64,000 nt of DNA from positions 152,146 to 216,145 of the forward strand of contig QANY01013671.1 of the NCBI GenBank assembly GCA_003255025.1, in the 5' to 3' direction. Each line of letters starts with the position of its first letter. Positions within the stretch are counted from its first letter, which is position 1. Made by a program: the position numbers and the translations under genes. Under the pieces are notes generated by a model. It did not search any database. It was not told where the DNA came from and saw only the letters and a list, made by a program, of their open reading frames with translations. Origin of the DNA: Datisca glomerata (Eukaryota > Streptophyta > Magnoliopsida > Cucurbitales > Datiscaceae). Positions 19,414 through 31,200 of the stretch are shown here, piece after piece.

Positions 19414-21572
19414 CCCATTTTTTTGTAAACAAATTGTATAAACCAAATGATACTTACACATGTACAAGGGGAAACCCCAGGAAATACAAAATTAGAGCAT
19501 AATCAGAGGCTTAAGATCTGCACGTAAATTAAACTGGTAATATGTAAAGTACTGAAATTAGATACCAAGGCTTTATAAGACAACCAAGTTACAAAATGCT
19601 TGGGGTTAAGACCCCATCTATCCACTAAACGTAGATTAGTATCATTAGTGCCAAAACACTTCGAATCCCAAAGCCTTAATATGACAAATTATGAGATAGT
19701 TTCAATTAGGATCTTGGAATCTCTGATTTTTGCCTTAAAATATCCTTGCATTTCTTTCTCTCCATATATAATATATGGAGGAAGTAAAAGATAACTTAAC
19801 TAGTACTCCTCTGAGTGACTTCCCTTTTGCATTAGCTAGCATCCAATCTACAAACTGTCCCCAATCCCTAACCTTGCGATGTAGATCACATTTGTTCACA
19901 AGTGTGGCCCATACTCTGGCTGAATAACAACAATTGACAAAAAGATGCTCAGTGTCTCTTGGTAGGCAACACAACACACACAATCAGAACAAAACCCTAG
20001 TGTTTGGTCCCATTGTGCAACCCTATCTCTAGTGGAAAGTTTGTTTCTGAAAGCCATTCAAGAGATAAAGCTGCACCTTGGGATGTGTTTAGAGAACCAT
20101 ATCACCCTTGCCCATAACCATATCACCTTTGCCCACTTAACCGGTTGTCTTGTAGGGGACAGTGCCTTATAGGTTAGACTTTGAGAGAAATCTCCATCTG
20201 ACTTGAACTCCATTTCCAAACATCTTGTCTTTGAGCTTCGGGAGGAGGAATTGGAACACTTCTAATCTCAAGAAGCTCAAAGGTGTTTGAAGTTTCCCAA
20301 TGCCATTGATTGTCTTGAATGACAACACTCACTATAGAGTCCATAGTCTAAGAAGTTCCTGACAAAAGTCTTTACCCAAATATGGCCCAAAGGACACCTA
20401 GAGGATGCCAATTATCTGTAAGAAGCTTCACAGTAGTACCATTTCCAATAGTTATAGGGTAAAAGGGCAGAAACTTGCTCTTGAGCTTGAGAAGCTTTCT
20501 CCAAACCCAAGATGGGTTAGAAGGAATGGAAACCAAGAAAATTGAACTCTTTCTGATTAGGTATGTTTGACACCAATCTTTTCAAAGTGATCTTTTAGAA
20601 GGGAGTAGCAAGAACCATAAGTGTTTGGCTATAGCAACTTCATTAGCTAAAACCAGATCCCTAAGACCCAACCCACCTTGTACCTTGTCAAAACATAGGT
20701 CTGCCCAATCTACCTTGGCCCCAGAAGCTTTAGTATCTTGGCCATTCCATAGAAAATTTCTTACCAAGCATTGAACTTCTTCACCACTTTCTTAGGGAGA
20801 ATGAAGATACCACTCCAAAAGTTGACCATATCCATAAGGACAGTCTTGATAATTTGGAGTCTTCCCGCATAAGACAAATACTTTGATTCCCAAGAGCTGA
20901 TTCTCATAGTGAGCCTGTCAACCAAACCTTGACAATCTGATTTGGTAAGCTTGGTGGTAATGAGTGGGACACCAAGATATCTAACTGGAAGAGACCTTTT
21001 GTAAAACCCAGTTCAACATGAATGATAGAAGACATCTTTAGGCTCACCCCTGATAAGAACAGTTGACTCTTTGAAATATTTGGTTGAAGCCCTGATAGCT
21101 CTTGGAAAATGGCCAAAGCTTCCTTAAGCATATGCACATTGTTTCTCTCTCCTTTACAGAACAAGAGTAGGTCATCAGCAAAGCACATATTGACTAAGTT
21201 AATCTCTTTGCACCTCCAAGATCCCTGTCATGACCTCCATGATGATGATGAAGATGTAAGGAGATATTGGATCCCCTGGTCTAATTCCTTTAGCACCCAT
21301 AAAGTAACCATACAGCTCACCATTTTTATTCACGGAGTCTGAGGGAGAAGAAAGGCACTCCATGACCCAAGAAATGAAAACATTTGGGAAGCCAAGGCAT
21401 TGAAATTAGTGACCAGTTCACACTATCATAAGCTTTCTTAAGGTCCACCTTGAGAGCACACCTTGGCAAACCAAGTGATCTATGGTAGATTCTAAGCAAT
21501 TGTTGGGAGAGAAAAATATTGTCAGCCATTCTCCTTCCTGGGATAAAAGCACTTTGGTTCTGACTTACGATG
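19414..21572 (-). mobile_element. LINE F, 5'-truncated, inserted in satellite with target duplication
   Basis: The minus-strand LINE has a T-run at 19418-19424 (poly(A) tail), 3' UTR, zf-RVT and part of the RT. Its 5' end is at RT residues PNIVSQNQSAFIPGRR. It is flanked by ttgggcattgcatgta (19398-19413) and ttgggcattgaacgta (21573-21588), a 16-base target duplication with two mismatches, and the satellite is in phase across it. A local 21-base duplication lies at 20096-20137. It belongs to the same subfamily as G, H, J and K. Confidence 0.95.
19570..21572 (-). pseudogene. LINE F ORF2 remnant: RT and zf-RVT
   Basis: Frames at 21326-21580 (SAFIPGRRMADNIFLSQQLL, VDLKKAYDSVNW), about 21200-21300 (GDPISPYIF, after a change of the preceding Gln to Pro), 20904-21188 (CFADDLLLFCKG, LSGLQPNISKSQLFLSGVSL), 20582-20767 (VDWADLCFDKVQGGLGLRDL) and 19735-19983 (CVLCCLPRDTEHLFVNC, IYYIWRERNARIF) give the C-terminal two-thirds of ORF2 in order. 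FADD is intact, but at least five frame changes or stops separate the pieces. An RT with its zinc-knuckle-like C-terminal part is expected here. It is inactive. Confidence 0.85.
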
Positions 21573-22248
21573 TTGGGCATTGAACGTATTCGATCTGAAT
21601 TTTGACATCTGAGTTAAAAGCATTTTAGGAGTTTCCCGTTCCATGTAGAGTAAAAAAAAACCCAAAATGGGACGTGTTTAGCCCAAATGAGATGAACTTG
21701 GCTAAACTTGAATCTTTTAGGCATGGCATATGCTTAACCTAAATTTTAACACTCAATTCATGTTTTGGATAAAAATTTGGAGTGTCGTGATATTTTTAGG
21801 TGCTTCCACTGGCAATTGGAGTTAAAAAAGACCCTATTGAATGTGTTTAGGCCCAAATAAGAAAATACTTGACTAAACTTAGATCTTTTGGGCATGACAT
21901 GTACTCGGACTGCCTTATGACACCAAATACACGTTTTGAATAAGAATTTGGAGTGTGTTGATCATTTTAGGAGCTTCTCAGGTCGTGCAGAGTCAAAAAG
22001 ACCCAATGAGACGTGTTTCGGCTCAAATGAGAAGAATTTTGCTAAACTTGGATCTCTTCGTCATGGCATGTACACAACCTGACTTTTGATACCCAATACA
22101 AGTTTTGGATAAGAATTTGGAATGTGGTGGTCATTTTACGTGCTTCTAAGGCTATGCGGAGTCAAACTGAACCAATGAGACATGTTTAGCCTAAAAGAGA
22201 TGAACTTGGCTAAACTTGGATCTTTTGGGGATGGTATGTACTCGACCT
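21573..22248 (+). repeat. 169-base satellite, block S3 (forward monomers)
   Basis: About four forward monomers continuing S2 after LINE F, the first shortened. The last monomer stops within catgtactcgacct at 22248, where the array changes strand. Confidence 0.95.
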
Positions 22249-25200
22249 AGAAGCACCTAAAATGACCACAAGACTCCAAATTTTCATACCAAACGTGTTT
22301 TGGTGGTCCAAAGTCAGTTTGAGTACATGACATGCCTAAAAGATCCAAGTTCATCTAGTTTGGGCCTAAACATGTCTCATTGGGTCTTTTTGACTCCTTA
22401 TGGAACTACAAGCAACTAAAGTGGCCAAAACACTCCAAATTCTTATCCCAAACATATTTCAGGTATCAAAACTCAGTTCGAGCACATGCCATACCCAAAA
22501 GATCTAAGTTTAGTCAAGTTCATCTAGTTTTGGCCTAAACATGACTCATTCGGTCTTTTTCACTCCGTATGGAACTACAAGCAACTAAAGTGGCCAAAAC
22601 ACTCCAAATTATTATCCCAAACATAATTCAGGTATCAAAACTCAGTTCGAGCACATGCCATGCCTAAAAGATCTAAGTTTAGCCAAGTTTGTGTAGTATG
22701 GGCCTAAACATATCCCTTTGGGTTTTTGACTCAATATGGTGTAGAAACACTTAAAGCGACCACAACATTCTAATTCTTATCACAAATGTGTTTTGGGTGT
22801 CAAAATTCAGTTTGAGTACATGCCGTGCCCAAAAGATCTAAGTTCTACCAAGTTCGTCTAGTTTGAGTATAAACACGTCTGATTGGGTCACTAGAAGCAC
22901 ATAAAATGACAAGAACACTCAATTCTTATCCCAAACGTGCTTCGGGTGTCAAAATTCAGTTCGAGTACATGCCGCGCCCAAAAGATCCAGGTTTAGCTAA
23001 GTTCATCTAGTTTCGGCCTAAACACTTCTCGTTGGCTTTGTTTTGACAACGTATGGCACTAGAAGCACCTAAAACAACCAAAACATAATAAATTATTATC
23101 TTCAACACTTTTTGGGTGTCAAAAGCCAGTTTGAGTACACGACATGCCCAAAAAGATCCTAGTTTAGCCAAATTTGTATGGTTTGGGCCTAACACGTCCC
23201 ATTGGGTCCTTTTGATTCCGCAAGGCACACAAAGCACCTAAAATAACCACAACACTCCAGATTCTTATCCGAAACATATTCCACGTGTCAAAAATCAGCT
23301 CGAGTACATGTCATGCACAAAAGAGTTGTTTCTCCGAGTTCATCTAGTTTGGGCCTAAAAACCTCCCATTGGGTCTTTTTGACTCACTATCACACTAGAA
23401 GCACGTAAAATGACCAAAACACTCCAAATTCCTATCCCAAAGCTTGTTTTGGGTGAGAAAAGTAAGTTCGAGTACATGACACGCCCAAAAGATCCAAGTT
23501 TAGCCAAGTTCATCTAGTTTGGGCCTCAACACATCCCAATGGGTCTTTTTGACTCCGTATGGCAATAAAAGCACCTAAAACAACCACAACACTGCAAATT
23601 CTTATTTGAATCGAGTTTTGAGTGTCAAAAGTCAGTTTGAGTAGATGCCATGCCCAAAGATCCAAGTTTGTCTAGTTTGGGCCTAACACATCCCATTGGG
23701 TCTTTTGACTCCTAATAGCACTAGAAGAACCTAAAATTCCCACAAAACTCAAAATTCTTATCGCAAACGTGTTTTGGGTGTCAAAAGTTAGTTCGAGTAG
23801 ATGTCATGCCCAAAAGATCCAAGTTAGCCAAGTTCATCTAGTTTGTGCCTAAACACGTCTCATTTTGTCTCTTTTACTCTGTATGACACTTGAAGCACCT
23901 AAAATGACCAAACCACTCCAAATTCTTATCCCAAACATGTTTTGGGTGTCAAAAGTCGGGTCGACATGTCATGCCCAAAATGTCCAAGTTTAGCCAAGTT
24001 CATCTAATCTCAGCCTAAACACGTCCCATTGGGTCTTTTTCACTCTGTACAGAACTAGAAGCAGATAAAATGAACACAACTCCAAATTCAAATCACAAAC
24101 TTGTTTTGGGCGCCAAAAGTCAGATCGAGCACATGCCACGCCCAAAAGATCCAAGTTTAGACAAGTTCATCTAGTTTCGGCCTAATCACGTAACATTGGG
24201 TCTTTTTGACTCCGAATCGAACTAAAACCACCTAAAATGATGACAACACTATCAATTCTTATCCCAAATGTGTTTTGGGTGTCAAAAGTCAGTTTGAGCA
24301 AATGACATTCCAAAAAAGATCCAAGTTTAGCCTACTTTATCTAGTTTAGGCCTAAACACGTCTCATTGTGTCTTATTGACGTCGTATCGCACTAAAGGAA
24401 CCTAAAATCTAAATTCTTATCCAAAACAAGTTTTGGATGTCAAAAGTCAGTTCGAGTACATGGCATGCCCAAAATATCCAAGTTAGCCAAGTTCATCTTG
24501 TTTGTGCCTAAACACGTCTCATTGTGTCCTTTTGACTTCGTATGGAACTAGAAGCACCTAAAATGACCACAATACTGCAAATTCTTATTCAAAAATGTGT
24601 TTTGGGTGTCAAAAATAAGTATGATTAGATCCCACGCCCAATATCCAAGTTTAGCAATGTTCGTGTAGTTTGGGACTAAACACATCCCTATGGGTCTTTT
24701 TCACTCAGTATGGAACTAGAAGTACCTAAACCAACCAAAACACTCTAAATTATTATCCCTAACACGTTTTGGGTGTCAAAAGTCAGTTCTGGTACATGCC
24801 ATGCCCAAAATATCCAAGTTTAACCAAGTTCATCACGTCTGGGCCTAACACGTCCAATTGGGTCTTTTTGATTCCTTAACGCACGAAAAGCACTTAAAAT
24901 AACCACAACACTCCAAATTCATAACCGAAACCATGTCATGCACAAAAGATCAATGTTTCACCAAGTTCATCTAGTTTGGGCCTAAACACATTCGATTGGG
25001 TCTTTTTGACTCCGTACCGCACTAGAAGCACCTAAAATGATCAAAACATTCCAAATTCCTATCCCAAACTAGTTTTGGGTGAAAACGTAAGTTCGAGTAC
25101 ATGACACGCCCAAAAGATCCAAGTTTAGCCATGTTCATCTAGTTTGGGCCTAAACACATCTAGTTTGGGCCTAAACAAATTTTCTTTTGGGCATGACATC

Positions 25201-28200
25201 TACACTCTAAATTCTTATCCCCAAGTTTATTTTGGGTGTCAAAAGTCAGTTCGAGTACATGTCATGCCCAAAAGATCCAAGTTAGCCATATTCATCTAGT
25301 TTGTGCTTAAACACGTCTAATTGTCTCTTTTTGACTCCGTATGAGCACCTAAAATGACAAAACCACTCCAAATTCTGATCCAAAATGTGTCTTGGGTTTC
25401 AAAAGTCCAGTCGAGGACATGTCATGCTGAAAAGGTCCAAGTTTAGCCAAGTTCATCTAATTTCAACCTAAACACGTCCAATTGGGTCTTTTTCACTCTG
25501 TATGGAACTAGAAGCAGCTAAAATGACCACAACACTCCAAATTCTTATCACAAACGTGTTTTGGGTGAAAAAAGTAAGTTTGAGTACATGACACGTCCAA
25601 AAGATCCAAGTTTAGTCAAGTTCATCTAGTTTGGGCCTAAACACATCTCATTGGGTCTTTTTGACTCCGTATCGCACTATAAGCACTTAAAATGACCAAA
25701 ACAAGCCAAATTCCTATCCTAAACAAGTTTTGGGTGAAAAAAGTAAGTTCGAGACATGACCTTCCCAAAAGATCCAAGTTTAGCTAAGTTCATCTAGTTT
25801 GGGCCTAAACACTTCCCATTGGGTCTTTTTGATTCCTTAAGCCATAAATAGCACCTAAAATAAGCACAACACTTCAAATTCTTAGCGGAAACATATTCCA
25901 CGTGTTAAAAGTTAGTTCGAGTACATGTCATGCACAAAAGATCCATGTTTCACCGAGTTCATCTAGTTTGTGCCTAAACACATTCCTTCGAATCTTTTTG
26001 ACTCTGTATCGCACTAGAAGCACCTAAAATGACCAAAACACTCCAAATTCCTATCCCAAACGAGTTTTCTTTGAAAAAAGTAAGTCCGAGTACATGCCAC
26101 GCCCAAAAGATCCAACTTTAGACAAGTTCATCTAGTTTCGGCCTAACCACGTCCCATTGCGTCTTTTTTAGTAAGAATTAAACTAGAAGCACCTAAGACG
26201 ATGACAACACTCTAAATTCTTATCCCAAATGTACTTTGGGTGTCAAAAGTCAGTTTGAGTAAATGACATGCCCAAAAAGATCCAAGTCTTGCCAACTCTA
26301 CTAGTTTGGGCCAAAACACGTCTCTTGGGTCTTTTTGACTTCTTATGGAACTAAAGGAACCTAAAATGATCACAATACTCAAAATTCTCATTACAAACTC
26401 GTTTTGGGTGAAAGAAGTAAGTTTGAGTACATGACACGCCCAAAAGATCCAAGTTTAGCCAAGTTCATCTAGTTTCGACCTAAATACATCTCATTGTGTC
26501 TTTTTGACTTCATATATGCCACTTGAAGCACCTAAAATGACAAAACCACTCCAAATTATTATCCCAGATGCGTTTTGGGTTTCAAAAGTCCGGTCAAGTA
26601 CATGTCATGTCGAAAAGTTCCAAGTTTTGCGAAGTTCATCTAATTTCAACCTAAACACGCCCCCTTGGGTCTTTTTCACTCCGTATGGAAACTAGAAGCA
26701 GCTAAAACGACCACAACACTCCAAATTCTTATCACAAGTGTGTTTTGGGTGTCAAAAGTTAGTTCGAGTACATGCCACGCCTAAAAGATCAAATTTAGAC
26801 AAGTTCATCTAGTTTCGGCCTAAGCATGTACCATTGGGTCTTTTTTAGTAAGAATTGAACTAAAACGATGACAACACCCTAAATTCTTATCCCTAATGTA
26901 CATTGGGCGTAAAAAGTCAGTTTGAGTACATGACATGCCTAAAAAGATCCAAGTTTAGCCAACTTCGTCTAGTTTGAGCCAAAACACGTCTCTTGCGTCG
27001 TTTTGACTTCTTATGGCACTAAAGGAACCTAAAATGACCACAAGACTCCAAATTCTTATTACAAACGTGTTTTGGGTGAAAAGAGTAAGTTCAAGTACTT
27101 GAACTTCTTATGGCACTAAATGAACCTAAAATGACCACAAAACTCCAAATTCTTACTACAAACGTGTTTTGGGTGAAAATAGTAAGTTTGAGTACATGAC
27201 AGCCCAAAAGATCCAAGTTTAGCCAAGTTCATCTAGTTTGGGCCTAAACACATCTCATTGGGTCTTTTGGACTCTGTAAGGCACTAGAAGCACCTAAATG
27301 ACCAAAACACTCTAAATTCTTATCCCAAATGTATTTTGGATGTCAAAAGTCAGTTCGAGTACATATCATGCCCAAAAGATCCAAGTTAGCCAAGTTCATC
27401 TAGTTTGTGCCTAAACGCGTCTCATTGTGTCTTTTTGACGTCGTATGGAACTAGAAGCACCTAAAACGACTACAACACTGCAAATTCTTAATCGAAAATG
27501 TGTTTTGGGTGTCAAAAATCAGTTCGACTAGATGCCATGCCCAAAAATCCAAGTTTAGCAAAGTTCGAGTAGATGCCATGCCCAAAAATCCCTTTGGGTC
27601 TTTTGACTCAGTATGGCACTAGAAACACCTAAAATGACCACAACACTCCAAATTCTTATCACAAACATGTTTTGGGTGTTTAAAAGTCAGTTAGAGTACA
27701 TGCCGCGCCCAAAATATCCATGTTTAGAAAGGTTCATCTAGTTTCAGCCTAAGCACGTCCCATTGGGTCCTTTTTAGTACGAATTGAACTAGGAGCACAT
27801 AAAATGATGACAATACTCTAAATTCTCTTCCCAAATGTGCTTTGGGTGTCAAAAGTCAGTTTGAGCACATTACATGCCCAAAAAGACCCAAGTTTAGCCA
27901 ACTTCATCTAGTTTGTGCCAAAACACGTCTCTTCGGTCTTTTTGACTTCTTATGGCACTAAATGAACCTAAAATGACCACAAAACTCCAAATTCTTACTA
28001 CAAACATGTTTTGGGTGAAAATAGTAAGTTTGAGTACATGACAGCCCAAAAGATCCAAGTTTAGACAAGTTCATCTTTGTTGGGCCTAAACGCATCCCAT
28101 TGGGTCTTTTTGTCTCTATAAGGCACTAGAAGCACCTAAAATGACCATAACACTCTATATTCTTATCCCAAAAGTATATTGGGTGTCAAAAGTCAGTTCG

Positions 28201-31200
28201 AGTACATGTCATGCCCAAAAGATCCAAGTATGCCAAGTTCATCTAGTTTGTGCCTAAACACGTCTCATGTGTCTTTTTGACGTCGTATGGAACTAGAAGC
28301 CCCTAAAATGACCAAAACACTGCAAATTCTTATTCGGAAATGTGTTTTGGAAGTACATACCATGCCCGAAAGATCTAAGTCTAGCGAAGTTTCATTTAGT
28401 TTGGGCCTAAACACGTCCGATTGGGTCTCCATACTCCGAATGGCACGAGAAGCACCTAACATAACCAGACCACTCAATTCTTATCCCAAGCATGCTTTGT
28501 GTGTCAAAATTCAGTTCGAGTACATGACATGCCCGAAAGATCCAACATTAGCTAAGTTCATCCATTTTGGGCCTAAACACTTCTCGTTAGGTCGTTTTGA
28601 CTACGTATGGCACTAGAAGCACCTTAACCAACCAAAACACTCTAAATTATTATCCATAACACGTTTTGGGTGTCAAAAGTCAGTTCTGGTAAATGCCACG
28701 CCTAAAATATCCAAGTTTAACCAAGTTTATCACGTTTGGGCCTAAACACGTCCCATTGGGAATTTTTTACTCCGTATGGACCTAGAAGCACCTAAAATGA
28801 CCACATTACTCTAAATTCTTCTTCCAAACGTGTTTTCGCTGTCAAAAGCTAGTTCAAGTACATAACATGCCCAAAAAGAACATAATTTAGCCAAGTTCGT
28901 ATGATGTGGGCCTAACACGTCCCTTTGGGCCTTTTTGAATCCTTAAGGCACAAAAAGCTCCTAGAATAACCACAACACTCCAAATTCTTAACCGTAACAT
29001 ATTTCGCGTGTCAACAGTCAGTCCAAGTACATGTTATGCACAAAAGATCCATGTTTCACTGAGTTCATCTAGTGTGGGCCTAAACACATTCCATTGGGTC
29101 TTTTTGACTCTGTATCGCACTAGAAGCACCTAAAATGACCAAAACACTCCAAATTCCTATCCCAAACGAGTTTTGGGTGAAAGAAGTAAGTTCGAGTAGA
29201 TGACACGCCCAAAAGATCCAAGTTTAGCCAAGTTCATCTAGTTTGGGCCTAAACACATCCCATTGGGTCGTTTTGACTCCGTATGGAACTAGAAGCACCT
29301 AAAATGACCACAACAATCTAAATTCTTATCCCAAACGTGTTTTGGGTGTCAAAAGTCAGTTCGAGCACATGTCATGTTGAAAAGGTCCAAGTTTAGCCAA
29401 GTTCATCTAATTTCAACCTAAACACGTCCCATTGGGTATTTTTCACTCCGTATGGAACTAGAAGCATCTAAAATGACCACAACACTCCAAATTCTTATCA
29501 CAAACGTGTTTCTGGTGAAAAAAGTAAGTTTGAGTACATGACACGCCCAAAAGATCTAAGTTTAGCCAAGTTCATCTAGTTTGGGCCTAAACACATCTCA
29601 TTGGGACTTTTTGACTCCTTATCGCACTATAAGCACTTAAAATGACCAAACACGCAAAATTCCTATCCTAAACAAGTTTTGGGTGAAAAGAGTAAGTTCG
29701 AGAAATGAGCTTCCCAAAAGATCCAAGTTTAGCCAAGTTCATCTAGTTTGGGCCTAAACACTTCCCATTGGGTGTTTTTGATTCCTTAAGCCATAAATAG
29801 CACCTAAAATAAGCACAACACTTCAAATTCTTAGCGGAAACATATTCCACGTGTCAAAAGTTAGTTCGAGTACATGTCATGCACAAAAGATCCATGTTTC
29901 ACCGAGTTCATCTAGTTTGGGCCTAAACACATTCCTTCGGATCTTTTTGACTCTGTATCACTCTAGGAGCACCTAAAATGACCAAAACACTCCAAATTCC
30001 TATCCTAAATGAGTTTTCGTTAAAAAAAATTAAGTTCAAGTACATGACAAGCCCAAAAGATCCAAGTTTAGCCAAGTTCATCTAGTTTGAGCCTAAGCAC
30101 ATTGCATTAGGTCTTTCTGACTCCTTATGGCACTAGAAGCACCTAAAATGGCCACAACACTCCAAATTCTTATCCCAAATATGTTTTGGGTGTCAAAAAT
30201 CAGTTCGAGTACATGTCAAGCCCAAAAGATCTGAGTTAGTCAAGTTCATCTAATTTGTGCCTAAACACGTCTCATTGTGTCTTTTTGACTTCATATATGC
30301 CACTTGAAGCACCTAAAATGACAAAACCACTCCAAATTATTATCCCAGATGCGTTTTGGGTTTCAAAAATCAGTTCGACTAGATGCCATGCCCAAAAATC
30401 CAAGTTAGCCAGGTTCGTTTAGTTTGTGCATAAATGCATCTCATTATGTCTTTTTGACTTCATATGGAACTAGAAGCACCTAAAAAGACCAAACCACTGC
30501 AAAGTCTTATTTAAAATTGTGTTTTGGGTGACAAAAATCAGTTCGAGTAGATGCCATGCCCAAAGATCCAAGTTTAGGAAAGTTAATGTAGTTTTGACCT
30601 AAACACATCCCTTTGGGTCTTTTTGACTCAGTATGGCACTAGAAACACCTTAAATGACCAAAACACATTTAATTCTTATCCCAAATGTGTTTTGGGTTTC
30701 AAAAGTCCGGTCGAGTACATGTCATGCCGAAAAGGTCCAAGTTTAGCCAAGTTCATCTAATTTCAACCTAAACACGTCCATTTGGGTCTTTTTCACTTCG
30801 TATGGAACTAGAAGCAGCTAAAACATCCACAACACTCCAAATTCTTATCACAAACATGTTTTGGGTTTCCAAAGTCAGTTCCAATACATGCCACACCCAA
30901 AAGGTGCAACTTTAGACAAGTTCATCTAGGTTCGGCCTAACCACGTCTCATTGGGTCTTTTTTTAGTAAGAGTTGAACTAGAAGCACCTAAGACGACGAC
31001 AACACTCTAAATTCTTATCCCAAATGTACTTTGGGTGTCAAAAGTCAGTTTGAGTATATGACATGCCCAAAAAGATCCAAGTCTCGCCAACCACGTCTAG
31101 TTTGATCCAAAACACGTCCCTTGGATCTTTTTGACTTCTTATGGCACTAAAGAAACCTAAAAAGACCACAACACTCCAAATGCTTACTACAAACGTGTTT

